Source of the DNA: Dehalococcoidia bacterium
Lineage (GTDB): Bacteria > Chloroflexota > Dehalococcoidia > Bin125
DNA length: 64,000 nucleotides
Assembly: GCA_022822855.1 (NCBI GenBank)
Contig: JAJDYG010000033.1
Location: forward strand, 124,001 to 188,000
Direction: 5' to 3'
The notes under the pieces are model-generated. The model did not search any database. It saw only the letters and a program-made list of their open reading frames with translations, and was not told the DNA's origin. Numbering within the stretch: the first letter of the stretch is position 1; the number at the start of each line of letters is the position of its first letter. Positions 1 to 8,558 of the stretch are shown piece by piece. Position numbers and translations under genes: made by a program.

Positions 1-973
1 GCGGATGCTCCGCCGACACGATCATCGATCCGCGCCGTACATCGAGCTGGTCCGCCAGCCTCACGGTGACCGCCATCGGCGGCGAGGCTTCGGCCAGTTG
101 CTGATCGAAGGCGTCGATCCCGACGACGCTGGTCTCCGCGCCGGAGGGCATCACCTTGACACGGTCGCCAACCCGCAACACCCCGGAGGCCATGGTGCCG
201 GCGTATCCGCGATAGTCGTGATAGTCGTCGCGCAACGGACGAACGACATACTGGACAGGCAACCGAGACGCATGGTGCTGAGGCGGCTCCGAAGCCTCCA
301 GCGTCTCAAGCAGCTCCAGCAGCGGTGGTCCGCCGTACCAAGACATCCGCTCGGATGGCTCAACGACCCAGTCGCCAAATTTTGCCGAGATCGGAATCGC
401 CCGGACGTCGCTGACCCCCATGCGTCCCGAGAACCGCGTCAGCTCTTCCGCGATCGCCTCGAAGACCGACTGATCCCAGCCGACCAGGTCCATCTTGTTC
501 ACGCAGAGCACGAAGTGGCGAATCCCGAGCAGGTTGGACAGGTAGGCATGCCGGCGCGTCTGTTCGAGCACGCCGCGCCGTGCGTCGACCAGCAGCAACG
601 CCGCGTCGGCGGTCGACGCGCCGGTCACCATGTTGCGCGTGTACTGCACGTGCCCTGGCGTGTCGGCAAGGATGAACTTGCGCCGCGGGGTCGAGAAGTA
701 GCGGTACGCGACGTCAATCGTGATGCCCTGTTCGCGCTCCGAGCGCAGCCCGTCGGTCAGGTAGGCGAGGTTGACATCCTCCTCGCCGCGCGTTCGCGAC
801 GTACGCTCAATCGCCTCCATCTGATCGATGAATGTCTGCTTCGAGTCAAACAGCAGCCGGCCGATCAACGTTGATTTTCCATCGTCGACCGACCCGGCCG
901 TGGCCAATCGCAACAGCGTCCGGCGATCCGGACCAAGCGGATCTGCGGTGTCGACCAGCGTCTCCGTCGTCAC
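1..973 (-). CDS. cysN: Sulfate adenylyltransferase subunit 1 (CysN), 3' end outside window
   Basis: This is the GTPase subunit of ATP sulfurylase. It couples GTP hydrolysis to formation of adenosine 5'-phosphosulfate from ATP and sulfate in the cytoplasm. About 324 codons are visible. A P-loop region lies near residue 30 (GSVDDGKST) and the G3 motif appears as ADTPGHVQYTRNM, both typical of the EF-Tu-like CysN family. The start is GTG at 971-973, which overlaps the cysD stop (TAGTG), so the two genes are translationally coupled. The C-terminal part leaves the window, so it cannot be seen whether an APS-kinase domain (CysNC fusion) follows. Confidence 0.93.
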   Translation of the reverse strand, partial: MTTETLVDTADPLGPDRRTLLRLATAGSVDDGKSTLIGRLLFDSKQTFIDQMEAIERTSRTRGEEDVNLAYLTDGLRSEREQGITIDVAYRYFSTPRRKFILADTPGHVQYTRNMVTGASTADAALLLVDARRGVLEQTRRHAYLSNLLGIRHFVLCVNKMDLVGWDQSVFEAIAEELTRFSGRMGVSDVRAIPISAKFGDWVVEPSERMSWYGGPPLLELLETLEASEPPQHHASRLPVQYVVRPLRDDYHDYRGYAGTMASGVLRVGDRVKVMPSGAETSVVGIDAFDQQLAEASPPMAVTVRLADQLDVRRGSMIVSAEHP

Positions 974-1896
974 TAGAAATACCCCTCACGCTTACGATCT
1001 TCCATGGCCGCCTCCGAGAACCGGTCGTCCGCACGTGTCTCGCCCCGCTCGGTGATCCGCGTGGCCGCGATCTCAGCCACGACCGACTCCAACGTCTCCG
1101 CCTCGGACAGAACGCCCGCCGTGCAGGTCATGTCGCCGACTGTCCGGAACCGGACTCTGGCCTCGAAGGGATCCTCGCCCGGCAATCGGGGGACGAAGTC
1201 AGAGACCGGGAAGAGCATCCCATCGCGCTCGAACATCGACCGTTCGTGAGCGAAGTAAATCGAGGGAATCTCCAGGCCCTCGCGCTTGATGTACTGCCAG
1301 ACATCGAGCTCGGTCCAGTTCGACAGCGGGAAGGCGCGGATATGCTCACCGCGCGTCAGCTTGCCGTTGTACAGGTTCCACAGCTCGGGACGCTGGTTGG
1401 ACGGATCCCACTGTCCGAAGGCGTCGCGAAACGAGAAAATCCGCTCCTTCGCCCGCGCTTTCTCCTCGTCCCGCCGAGCCCCGCCGAACAGGGCATCGAA
1501 GTTGTGCTCCGCAATCGCGTCCAGCAGAGTCACCGTCTGCAGCCGATTACGCGACGCCCGAGGTCCGACTTCTTCAACCACCCGGCCCTGGTCGATCGAC
1601 TCCTGCACCGACGCCACGATCAGGTCGACCTCAAGCTCGGCGGCCCGCCGGTCGCGGAACTCAATCGCCTCAGCGAAGTTGTGCCCCGTGTCGACGTGCA
1701 TCACGGGAAACGGAATCCGCGCCGGCCAGAAGGCTTTTTCCGCCAGCCTGAGCATCACGATCGAGTCCTTGCCGCCCGAGAACAGCAGGCAGGGACGCTC
1801 CAGCTCCGCCGCGACCTCGCGGATGATGTGTATGCCCTCAGCCTCCAGCCAGGACAGGGTGTCCAGGGCTGCCGGGCGCGTAGCTGTCGTTGTCAT
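973..1896 (-). CDS. cysD: Sulfate adenylyltransferase subunit 2 (CysD)
   Basis: This is the catalytic adenylyltransferase subunit of the CysDN ATP sulfurylase, the first step of assimilatory sulfate activation. The 307-residue product has the PP-loop SGGKDS used to bind ATP. It also has the family blocks HVDTGHNF, FGGARRDEEKARAKER and FPLSNWTELDVWQYI, and ends in DRKREGYF as CysD proteins usually do. The ATG at 1894-1896 is chosen because GAGGAAT lies just upstream. A TTG at 1921-1923 would add nine residues but lacks a comparable ribosome-binding site. It is the first gene of a cysDN operon and diverges from the MOSC gene. Confidence 0.95.
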   Translation of the reverse strand: MTTTATRPAALDTLSWLEAEGIHIIREVAAELERPCLLFSGGKDSIVMLRLAEKAFWPARIPFPVMHVDTGHNFAEAIEFRDRRAAELEVDLIVASVQESIDQGRVVEEVGPRASRNRLQTVTLLDAIAEHNFDALFGGARRDEEKARAKERIFSFRDAFGQWDPSNQRPELWNLYNGKLTRGEHIRAFPLSNWTELDVWQYIKREGLEIPSIYFAHERSMFERDGMLFPVSDFVPRLPGEDPFEARVRFRTVGDMTCTAGVLSEAETLESVVAEIAATRITERGETRADDRFSEAAMEDRKREGYF

Positions 1897-1946
1897 CGAT
1901 TCCTCATTGGCCGTCGGGTTCAATCATGACAAACATTACTAGATCA

Positions 1947-1958
1947 CTCATATATGAG
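1947..1958. promoter_or_regulatory. Perfect 12-bp palindrome in the cysD/MOSC divergent promoter region
   Basis: CTCATATATGAG is a perfect AT-centred palindrome in the 135-bp region between the divergent cysD and MOSC genes. It lies about 50 bp upstream of the cysD ATG and about 75 bp upstream of the MOSC ATG. The position and symmetry suggest a dimeric repressor or activator site. The regulator is unknown and no match to a named operator is claimed. Confidence 0.35.
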
Positions 1959-1995
1959 GCATTGAGTACCCTGCCTGCCAGTGCAAGAAAACACA

Positions 1996-2011
1996 CAGGC
2001 GGCAACGCCTG
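1996..2011 (+). promoter_or_regulatory. Small GNRA-type hairpin in the leader of the MOSC gene
   Basis: CAGGCG-GCAA-CGCCTG forms a 6-bp GC-rich stem closed by a GCAA tetraloop. It ends 20 nt before the ATG of the MOSC gene and directly precedes its purine-rich ribosome-binding site (GAAGGGAAG). It may be an mRNA leader structure; no known riboswitch is recognised. Confidence 0.3.
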
Positions 2012-2031
2012 CATCCTGAAGGGAAGCGCCA

Positions 2032-2910
2032 ATGCCAGTCGGCGAGTCAGTCGGAACCGTGAGCCAACTGTGGCGCTATCCCGTTAAGTCAATGGCAGGT
2101 GAACAGCTCTCGACCGTGGCGATCGACGGGAACGGCATCGCTGGTGACCGGGGCTGGGCCGTCCGCGAAGTCGAGGCCGACGTCACGCGCAACGCCCGTG
2201 AGATGCCCAAGCTGCTCCAGTTCGCCGCCGCCTACGCAGAGTCGCCCCGCTTCGACAACCGCTCTCCGGCCGTCACGATCACCACGCCCGACAACGCCCA
2301 GGTCCAGTCCGCCGATGCAGACCGCGACCAACAACTCAGCGACATCCTCGGTCGTCCCGTCCTGCTGACCCCGCTGCATCCCGTCGACGACCTCGCCTGG
2401 TACGCGCGCGCGCCGATGCCGGAAGGCGTAGACCCGATGCAGGCGCTGCGTCAGATCATGGGGATGGAAGAGGACGATCCGTTGCCCGACTTCTCCGGGC
2501 TGCCCCAGGAACTGCAGGGGTTCTCGACCCCTCCCGGCACCTACTTCGACTGCTATCCAATCCACATCATGACCACGTCGTCGCTCAGCACCCTCGCCTC
2601 CGTCGGCGGCGGTGACGACGTGGACGTGCGCCGCTTCCGCCCCAACGTCCTGATCGACACCGGCGACGCCGAAGGATTGCTCGAGGTCGATTGGACCGGC
2701 AAGAAGCTGCGACTCGGCGAGGTCGTGATCGAGATGAAGACCACCACCGTGCGCTGCTCCGTTCCTGCTCACGCGCAGCGAGACTTCGGCTCCAGCCGAG
2801 CAGTCGGCCGAGCGCTGATCGAAAACACCAAGCAGCACCTGGGCAGCTACTGCAACGTCCTCGAGGGCGGCAAGGTCAACGTCGGCGACGCGGTCGAACT
2901 GATCGACTAG
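2032..2910 (+). CDS. MOSC domain-containing protein
   Basis: The 292-residue protein has the MOSC N-terminal beta-barrel (LWRYPVKSMAGE, then IAGDRGWAV) followed by the MOSC domain (FRPNVLIDT, then CSVPAHAQRDFG). The family is named after the C-terminal domain of molybdenum-cofactor sulfurase, and members handle sulfur for Mo-cofactor enzymes or act as mARC/YcbX-type reductases. The cysteine in TTVRCSVPA is at the usual MOSC position. The start ATG at 2032 follows GAAGGGAAG at good spacing. It diverges from the sulfate-activation genes, which would suit a sulfur-related role; that link is inference. Confidence 0.85.
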   Translation: MPVGESVGTVSQLWRYPVKSMAGEQLSTVAIDGNGIAGDRGWAVREVEADVTRNAREMPKLLQFAAAYAESPRFDNRSPAVTITTPDNAQVQSADADRDQQLSDILGRPVLLTPLHPVDDLAWYARAPMPEGVDPMQALRQIMGMEEDDPLPDFSGLPQELQGFSTPPGTYFDCYPIHIMTTSSLSTLASVGGGDDVDVRRFRPNVLIDTGDAEGLLEVDWTGKKLRLGEVVIEMKTTTVRCSVPAHAQRDFGSSRAVGRALIENTKQHLGSYCNVLEGGKVNVGDAVELID

Positions 2911-2914
2911 CCCA

Positions 2915-4426
2915 CTAGCCCTGGGCTGCACCGTCAACGACGGCCGACACCACCTCGGTATCGGGGTGGAAGGCCTGCCACGCGAACCAGAAGTGATCAG
3001 AATGGATCACGCGGGTCAGCTGCGAACCGGCAAGTTCGCCCTCGACACCCCGCCCAAAGATGTCCCAGACCGTGCCCGTCTGGTCGTCAACGAATGTCTG
3101 ACCGGACTCGTCCGACGGATTGACGCCGAACGTCAGCACGCGACCGTCCAGCGCAGTCTCGAAGACCGCCGTCGTCCCGACCTCGCGACCGTCCCGCAGG
3201 ATCCCAGCGTCAAGAATCGACCGCGCCCCGGGCGTCCAGAACACGACGAGGTCAATGCCGTCGAACGAGTCGTGGACCGCGCGTTCCTGCTCCAGCGTCG
3301 ACCAGGCATAGGCAATCGTCGCGCCTGACGGACCCTCGATACTTACCACACGCTCCGCCGGCGGCAGCCGTTCGTCGATCGTGTCGCGGTCGAAGAAGAA
3401 CGTGTACGGCCCGCCCTCTTCCGGATTGTCATAGCCGCGATACGGATTCTGGCCGTAGGGACGGTCCCAGCCGGTGTCTCGAGACATGACCAGCGCGTCC
3501 GGATAGGCGGAGCGCAATTGGCCCACGGTGACCACCGAGGCCGGGACATACTTCAGCCGCGCGCCGACCATCCGGCCGACAATCGCCCGACCCGAAGACT
3601 GCTGCCAGAGCGACTCGGTGTTGCGGTCGTACATCACCAGATCAGAGTTGCGCAGCAGACCCGATACGCCGAACTTGTAGATCTCATCCCCAATCTGCGA
3701 CTCAAACGCGATCGCCGTGTTGCACAGCGGGCAGAACGTCACTGCGACCGGCACGCCGCCGATTGTGTCATTCACGATCTCGTGCCAGGTCAAGATCTCC
3801 AGCGGGAACCCTCGCACGTCGCCGTTGATGTTGACCTGAACCAGGGGGACGTTGTCGGTGTACACCGCAGAGGCTTCCTCCAGCGTCCAGTAAAGGGGAC
3901 CGGAGATTGCCGGGATGGCGTCGCGCCCTGCGCCCTGCGACAGTTCTTCCAGGTCGATCAGCCGAAGCCCCCACTCAGTCCCCCAATCGAGACCGAAGTA
4001 CTGCGGACGTTCCGAGTCGCGGATGATCGGGATCCCCTCGGCCGTCTCCGTCGCGTCGCGCGAGAGGAAGGTCGGGGTCGTGGCAACGGCAGCGCTCTGC
4101 TGCTGTTCGGCTTCGTCCTGTTGCTGCTGCGCGGCGACAGTCTGTTGCTGGCTTTGCCCAGTCTGGTCGGCGGCTTCGGGTTGAGTTTCCTCAGCCGGAG
4201 CATCTGACTCGGTGGTCTGCCGCTCAGCTTCCTGCGCCTGACGCGCTTCGCTCTCGGACGTCGTTCGCTGCGTCGATGACTGATCCTGCTGCTCGCTCGA
4301 TGCGACCGACTGCTGGGAGGTCGATTCCTCGATCTCATCGCGGCACCCGGTCAGCGCCAGTGCCGAAACGCCCACTGCGATTCCTGCCAGCCCGACTGTT
4401 CGCGCGACGTTTCGTATGATCTTCAT
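2915..4426 (-). CDS. DUF3179 domain lipoprotein with Gln-rich tether
   Basis: This is a 503-residue predicted lipoprotein. The signal peptide ends in a lipobox (ALALTGC), followed by about 90 residues rich in Q, S, E and T, and then the DUF3179 domain. Visible family features are VNINGDVRGFPLEIL, WHEIVND and a CPLC pair (TFCPLCNTA) that could bind metal or cycle as a disulfide. The function of DUF3179 proteins is unknown. The ATG at 4424-4426 is chosen because it places the signal peptide at the N-terminus; an in-frame start at 4600 would add 58 unlikely residues and overlap the next gene. It is convergent with the MOSC gene, with a 4-bp gap. Confidence 0.85.
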   Translation of the reverse strand: MKIIRNVARTVGLAGIAVGVSALALTGCRDEIEESTSQQSVASSEQQDQSSTQRTTSESEARQAQEAERQTTESDAPAEETQPEAADQTGQSQQQTVAAQQQQDEAEQQQSAAVATTPTFLSRDATETAEGIPIIRDSERPQYFGLDWGTEWGLRLIDLEELSQGAGRDAIPAISGPLYWTLEEASAVYTDNVPLVQVNINGDVRGFPLEILTWHEIVNDTIGGVPVAVTFCPLCNTAIAFESQIGDEIYKFGVSGLLRNSDLVMYDRNTESLWQQSSGRAIVGRMVGARLKYVPASVVTVGQLRSAYPDALVMSRDTGWDRPYGQNPYRGYDNPEEGGPYTFFFDRDTIDERLPPAERVVSIEGPSGATIAYAWSTLEQERAVHDSFDGIDLVVFWTPGARSILDAGILRDGREVGTTAVFETALDGRVLTFGVNPSDESGQTFVDDQTGTVWDIFGRGVEGELAGSQLTRVIHSDHFWFAWQAFHPDTEVVSAVVDGAAQG

Positions 4427-4538
4427 AGAGCTGAGCATACGCGCGAGACCTGGGGTCAGCGGTATGCCAGCCGCCCCAACAGGCAATCGCGCGAGGCAAC
4501 TGCGCGAGACAACGGCCTGGTCAGACCGGAGCTTCAGC

Positions 4539-4973
4539 ATGTCGGCCGAAGAACCCAGCTCCGACTCGACGCGCGACAGGCGCGCCGTGTTGCAGGCCAA
4601 CCGGGCCTTCTACGAGGCGTTCAATGCGCGCGATATCGAGGCCATGGCCGATCTCTGGCTGCGCGCCGACGACGTGACCTGCATCCATCCACATCGCAAC
4701 GTCACAACCGGACATGCCGATGTTCAACGCACCTGGCGCGCGATTCTGACCAATCCAGATCAACCGAAGATCGTCTTCGCCGCCGAAGAAGCTCGGGTCG
4801 TCGGCGATATCGGCATCGTTGCCGGACGCGAGGTGGTCGCCGGCGTCCCGATCGTGGCGACCAACATCTACCAGCGCTCGCAACAGGCCGACCTGACCGA
4901 TAATGCCGACACGCCGGACAACACCTGGTTCCTGATTCACCATCACGGCAGTCCCGTGCTGCACACCGAATAG
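4539..4973 (+). CDS. NTF2-like (SnoaL/DUF4440-type) small protein
   Basis: The 144-residue product has the cone-shaped NTF2-fold pattern: a helical start (VLQANRAFYEAFNARDIEAM), WLRADDVTCIHP, a middle RTWRAILTN and a C-terminal strand FLIHHHGSPV. Members are ligand-binding domains or small isomerases/hydrolases, and the exact reaction cannot be told. The ATG at 4539 has CGGAG upstream; earlier in-frame codons would overlap the divergent lipoprotein start. It is 20 nt upstream of the peroxiredoxin gene and probably cotranscribed with it. Confidence 0.8.
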   Translation: MSAEEPSSDSTRDRRAVLQANRAFYEAFNARDIEAMADLWLRADDVTCIHPHRNVTTGHADVQRTWRAILTNPDQPKIVFAAEEARVVGDIGIVAGREVVAGVPIVATNIYQRSQQADLTDNADTPDNTWFLIHHHGSPVLHTE

Positions 4974-4993
4974 CTCCAACGAAAGAGAAGACC

Positions 4994-5467
4994 ATGCCCG
5001 TGACTTTGGCCAAGGGCGACCAAGCGCCCGACTTCCAGCTCTCCGACCAGGACGGCAACCTGCACAAACTTGGCGACTACGCCGGCCAGACCGTCGTGCT
5101 CTACTTCTACCCGCGCGACGACACGCCGGGCTGCACCAAGCAGGCCTGCTCGCTTCGCGATGACATGAAGGAGATCAACGCTGAAGGCGCGGTCGTGCTC
5201 GGTGTCTCGACCGACAGCGCCGAGTCGCACCAGAAGTTCATCGCCAAGCACGAACTCAACTTCCCGCTGCTCGTCGACGCCGAAGCCGAGGTAGCGACTC
5301 GTTACGGAGCTTGGGGCGAGAAAGTGTTGTACGGGCGCAAGAGCATTGGCATGACCCGTGCTACATTCGTCATCGGACCGGACGGCGTGTTGACCAAAGT
5401 CTGGAAACGCGCCAAGGCCGCCGATCACGGCCAAGCGGTTCTTAAGGCCCTGCGGACAGGCCGCTAA
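4994..5467 (+). CDS. bcp: Thioredoxin-dependent peroxiredoxin, Bcp/PrxQ type
   Basis: The 157-residue thiol peroxidase reduces H2O2 and organic peroxides using thioredoxin. The peroxidatic cysteine is C47 in TPGCTKQAC and the resolving cysteine is C52, the classic PrxQ spacing of four residues between them. Length and the core LYFYPRDDTPGC match the family. The ATG at 4994 follows AAAGAGAAG. Here the active site is plain cysteine, in contrast to the two UGA-containing redox genes elsewhere in the window. The ferredoxin-thioredoxin-reductase-like gene at 12961 could supply reduced thioredoxin; that link is inference. Confidence 0.95.
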   Translation: MPVTLAKGDQAPDFQLSDQDGNLHKLGDYAGQTVVLYFYPRDDTPGCTKQACSLRDDMKEINAEGAVVLGVSTDSAESHQKFIAKHELNFPLLVDAEAEVATRYGAWGEKVLYGRKSIGMTRATFVIGPDGVLTKVWKRAKAADHGQAVLKALRTGR

Positions 5468-5501
5468 TCGCAACAACTTGCCCGCCTAGATCGATTTGTT
5501 C

Positions 5502-7946
5502 ATGTCCCGGTTCTTCAGGTTGGCGCTCGGTGCCTTCATTGCGCTGTCTCTGGCTGCGGCGCTTCTCCTCGGCTGCTCTGGCGACGACCAGTCGCAGCAG
5601 CAACAGCAGTCAACGGCGCAAGAGCAGGATCAGCAGACTCAGCAACAGCAGAGTCAGCCAACGTCCGCGGCTCAGTCGAGCCGTGCCCAGGTACAGCAGG
5701 ATCAACAGACGCAGCCACAGGCAGTGTCGAGCGAACCTCTGAAGATCGTCACCTCCACGCAGATCATCGCCGACTGGGTACGTCAGATCGGCGGCGATCA
5801 GGTTGATGTCACGGCACTCGTCCCGGCAGGCGCCGACGTGCATACGATCGAGCTAAGCGTCGCCGATATCCGCGCCATCGCCGATGCGGACCTCGTGGTC
5901 ATCAACGGGGCCGGGCTTGAATCGGCCTACGAGGACGCCATTCTCGAGAACTCTGACCGCATTCTCGACCTTGTTGAAGCGATCGAGGCAGCGGGCTTCG
6001 AGCTCGCACCGTTCGGGGCGATGGAGCACGATCACGGCCACGAGGACGAAGATGAGCACGGGCATGAGGACGAAGACGATCACGCGGATGAGGACGAGGA
6101 TCACGAGCAGCACGAACAGCACGAGCAAGATGAGCACGATGACGACCACGAAGCCTCGCCAACGGGCCGCCTGCTGATCGCGGACGGGGCTGAGGCCGTC
6201 ATTTCAGTCGTCGACCTGATGAGTGAGGAGGTCGACTTCGGCGCCTTCGCAGTCGCCACGGTGAACGCAACGGTGAAGCACAGTCCCACCCACCGCTACG
6301 GCATCGTGCTGGCTCGCGGGCCTGAGGACGACGACGACCGCGTCCACACCTTCGACGGTGGGGTCTTCCTCGTCGAGCACGACGATCACTACGACCTGTT
6401 CGTAGAGCCGGTTTCGCGACACTCGCTGGAGATCGTTGAAGAAGCGCCGATCCACTACGTCAACAGCTACGGCTGGACCGCAATCTTCGCCGACGCGAGC
6501 GGTCACGTCATCCTCATCAATGAAGACGCGCTCACGAACGCTCAGGGCGACTACGAACCGATCGTGCTTGAGGCAGGTCCCCAGCACGGAGCCGCGCTGG
6601 TCATTTCCGAAGACCACGTCGTGGTTACGACCAAGAATCCCGACGACCCGAACGACCCGCTGCCTGTCGGCGTCGAGGTCTGGACGTTCGACGGTGAAGT
6701 CGTTTACGACGACAGCAACGCTTCATGCCCCGGTATGCATGGCGAGGCCCACAGCGAGCATGGCGCGGTCTTCGGTTGTGTCGGCGGCGTGCTCTTCCTG
6801 CACGCCCACGACGGCGAGTACGAGCACGAGTTCATCGCCAACCCGCCGGAGATGCACGAAAGCGCCCGCATCGGATCCGCCTACGGGCACCATCACCTCG
6901 AGCACTTCTTCGGTAGCGCCTCCTACCGCGGGGAGGACGGCTGGAACTCCGATGGTATCTGGCTGATCGACGTAGCCTTCGGCACGATGACCCGCGTCTT
7001 CGACGCAGCAACTCTGGCTGTTGCGATTGGCAATCACGGCGAGACGCTCTACTTGCTTGGCGCTGACGCCGTCTTGTACGCGCTCGACGCGCACGACGGT
7101 GAGATGATCGCCAGCGCCGAGATGGTCGGCGCCAGCGAGGTGGGGAGGCCCAGCATGATCGCCGTCGGCGAGCATCTCTTCATCACCGACCCGTCCGACG
7201 GCCACGTGCTGATGGTTGACGGCCACTCACTTGAGGTCGTCGAGGATTGGCACGTGGGCGGCGCGCCGAGTTCGCTGGCCTTTGTCGGCGTGGTCGACTC
7301 AGACGACGCTCCCCACGCCGGACACGACGACGACGAGATGCACGAAGACGACGACGATCACGACCATGATGAAGAGGAACACGAAGACCACGACGAAGAA
7401 GAGCGCGAAGACGACGATCAAGGTCACGCCCACGATCACGGCGATGAGGACCCGCACTTCTGGTTCGACACCGAACTGGCCGCTGTGGCGATCTCCGCGA
7501 TTGCCGATGAACTCAGACACCTGAACCCGGCAGCCGCTGATGTCTTCAGCGACCGACTCGATCTCTACCTCGATCAGATCGAAGAAGCCGACGCCGAGGT
7601 GCGAGCATTGCTCGAGGGCGTGCCCGACAATCAGCGTCTGCTGGTCACCTTCCACGATGCGTTCGGCTACTTCGCCCGACGCTACGGCCTGGAAGTAGCC
7701 GGCTTCGTGGTCGAGGGACCGGAGCAGGGCATCAGCGCGGGAGCGCTGACCGAGTTGATTGAACTCATCGAGCACGAAGGCGTCACCACCGTCTTCCACG
7801 AGCCGCAGTTCGATTCGTCAATTCTCGACACGGTGGCCGACGAAACCGGAGCTGGACGGGGGATCATCTGGTCGCAGCCGACCGATGACAACCCGACCTA
7901 TCTGGGCATCCTGGTTGGCAACGCGAGGGCCATCGCCGAGCAGTAG
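5502..7946 (+). CDS. Zinc ABC transporter binding lipoprotein (ZnuA/AztC-type) with an inserted AztD-like beta-propeller
   Basis: The protein has 814 residues against roughly 300 for a normal ZnuA. Order: signal peptide with lipobox (ALLLGC); Gln-rich linker (about 30-75); N-lobe of a cluster A-I metal-binding protein, including GADVHTIELS (to about 173); first His/Asp/Glu-rich stretch (about 174-219); about 380 residues of propeller-like repeats; second His/acid-rich stretch (about 600-651); then the C-lobe with DPHFWFD, TFHDAFGYFARRYG and VFHEPQFDSS. The inserted block, with CPGMHGEAHSEHGAVFGC and HHHLEHFF, resembles the periplasmic zinc chaperone AztD. The insertion replaces the usual His-rich flexible loop. 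The ATG at 5502 is preferred to a TTG at 5496. The ZnuB-like permease at 8559 is the likely partner. Confidence 0.85.
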   Translation: MSRFFRLALGAFIALSLAAALLLGCSGDDQSQQQQQSTAQEQDQQTQQQQSQPTSAAQSSRAQVQQDQQTQPQAVSSEPLKIVTSTQIIADWVRQIGGDQVDVTALVPAGADVHTIELSVADIRAIADADLVVINGAGLESAYEDAILENSDRILDLVEAIEAAGFELAPFGAMEHDHGHEDEDEHGHEDEDDHADEDEDHEQHEQHEQDEHDDDHEASPTGRLLIADGAEAVISVVDLMSEEVDFGAFAVATVNATVKHSPTHRYGIVLARGPEDDDDRVHTFDGGVFLVEHDDHYDLFVEPVSRHSLEIVEEAPIHYVNSYGWTAIFADASGHVILINEDALTNAQGDYEPIVLEAGPQHGAALVISEDHVVVTTKNPDDPNDPLPVGVEVWTFDGEVVYDDSNASCPGMHGEAHSEHGAVFGCVGGVLFLHAHDGEYEHEFIANPPEMHESARIGSAYGHHHLEHFFGSASYRGEDGWNSDGIWLIDVAFGTMTRVFDAATLAVAIGNHGETLYLLGADAVLYALDAHDGEMIASAEMVGASEVGRPSMIAVGEHLFITDPSDGHVLMVDGHSLEVVEDWHVGGAPSSLAFVGVVDSDDAPHAGHDDDEMHEDDDDHDHDEEEHEDHDEEEREDDDQGHAHDHGDEDPHFWFDTELAAVAISAIADELRHLNPAAADVFSDRLDLYLDQIEEADAEVRALLEGVPDNQRLLVTFHDAFGYFARRYGLEVAGFVVEGPEQGISAGALTELIELIEHEGVTTVFHEPQFDSSILDTVADETGAGRGIIWSQPTDDNPTYLGILVGNARAIAEQ

Positions 7947-7977
7947 TCACCAAGCCCGGCCGCTAGGCTGAGGCGCG

Positions 7978-8553
7978 ATGAGCAATCAACCAATCGCGCC
8001 TCGGCCCCAGCGGTCGGCAGACAACTTGGTCTGGATCGACCTCGAAATGACGGGGCTCGATCCAGACCGGGATGTGGTCATCGAGGTCGCCGTCCTGATC
8101 ACCGACGGAGACCTCAATATCATCGCCGACGGCCCCGACTTCGCCATTCACCGCTCGGACGAAGAGCTGAGCGTGATGAACGACTGGAACCGCAAGACGC
8201 ACCACGGTTCCGGTCTGATCAAGCGGGTCAAAGAGTCTGAGGTCACGATCGAGCAGGCCGAGGCCGCGGTCCTGGAGTTTGTCCAGCAGTGGACCGTCGA
8301 GCGCGAATCCCCGCTCTGCGGCAACTCTGTCCACCAGGACAAACGGTTCCTCTACCGCGAGATGCCAATGTTGGTCGACTGGCTTCACTACCGCATCATC
8401 GATGTCTCCACGGTCAAGGAGTTGGCCGCACGCTGGTATCCCGACCTCGAGAAGTTCGTCAAACAGGAGCGCCACCGCGCACTTGACGACATCCGCGAGT
8501 CGATCGACGAACTGCGCTGGTATCGGGAGCAGGTGTTTAGGCCGACTCTTTGA
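7978..8553 (+). CDS. orn: Oligoribonuclease
   Basis: This is a 191-residue DEDDh 3'-5' exoribonuclease that degrades short oligoribonucleotides, including pGpG from cyclic-di-GMP turnover. Visible catalytic blocks are WIDLEMTGLDP (Asp and Glu), GNSVHQDKRF (Asp) and HRALDDI (His and Asp). Length and the C-terminal YREQVFRP match Orn. The ATG at 7978 lies 31 nt after the zinc-binding-protein gene, so the two may share a transcript. There is no sign that its function is tied to zinc. Confidence 0.95.
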   Translation: MSNQPIAPRPQRSADNLVWIDLEMTGLDPDRDVVIEVAVLITDGDLNIIADGPDFAIHRSDEELSVMNDWNRKTHHGSGLIKRVKESEVTIEQAEAAVLEFVQQWTVERESPLCGNSVHQDKRFLYREMPMLVDWLHYRIIDVSTVKELAARWYPDLEKFVKQERHRALDDIRESIDELRWYREQVFRPTL

Positions 8554-8558
8554 CTTCC

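Noticed and set aside
5-874. Long plus-strand open frame opposite cysN
   Set aside because: Antisense shadow of a clear CysN reading frame in GC-rich DNA; the translation is Arg/His-rich with no family pattern.
832-1929. 365-codon plus-strand frame opposite cysD
   Set aside because: Antisense to a textbook CysD gene; low-complexity shadow composition.
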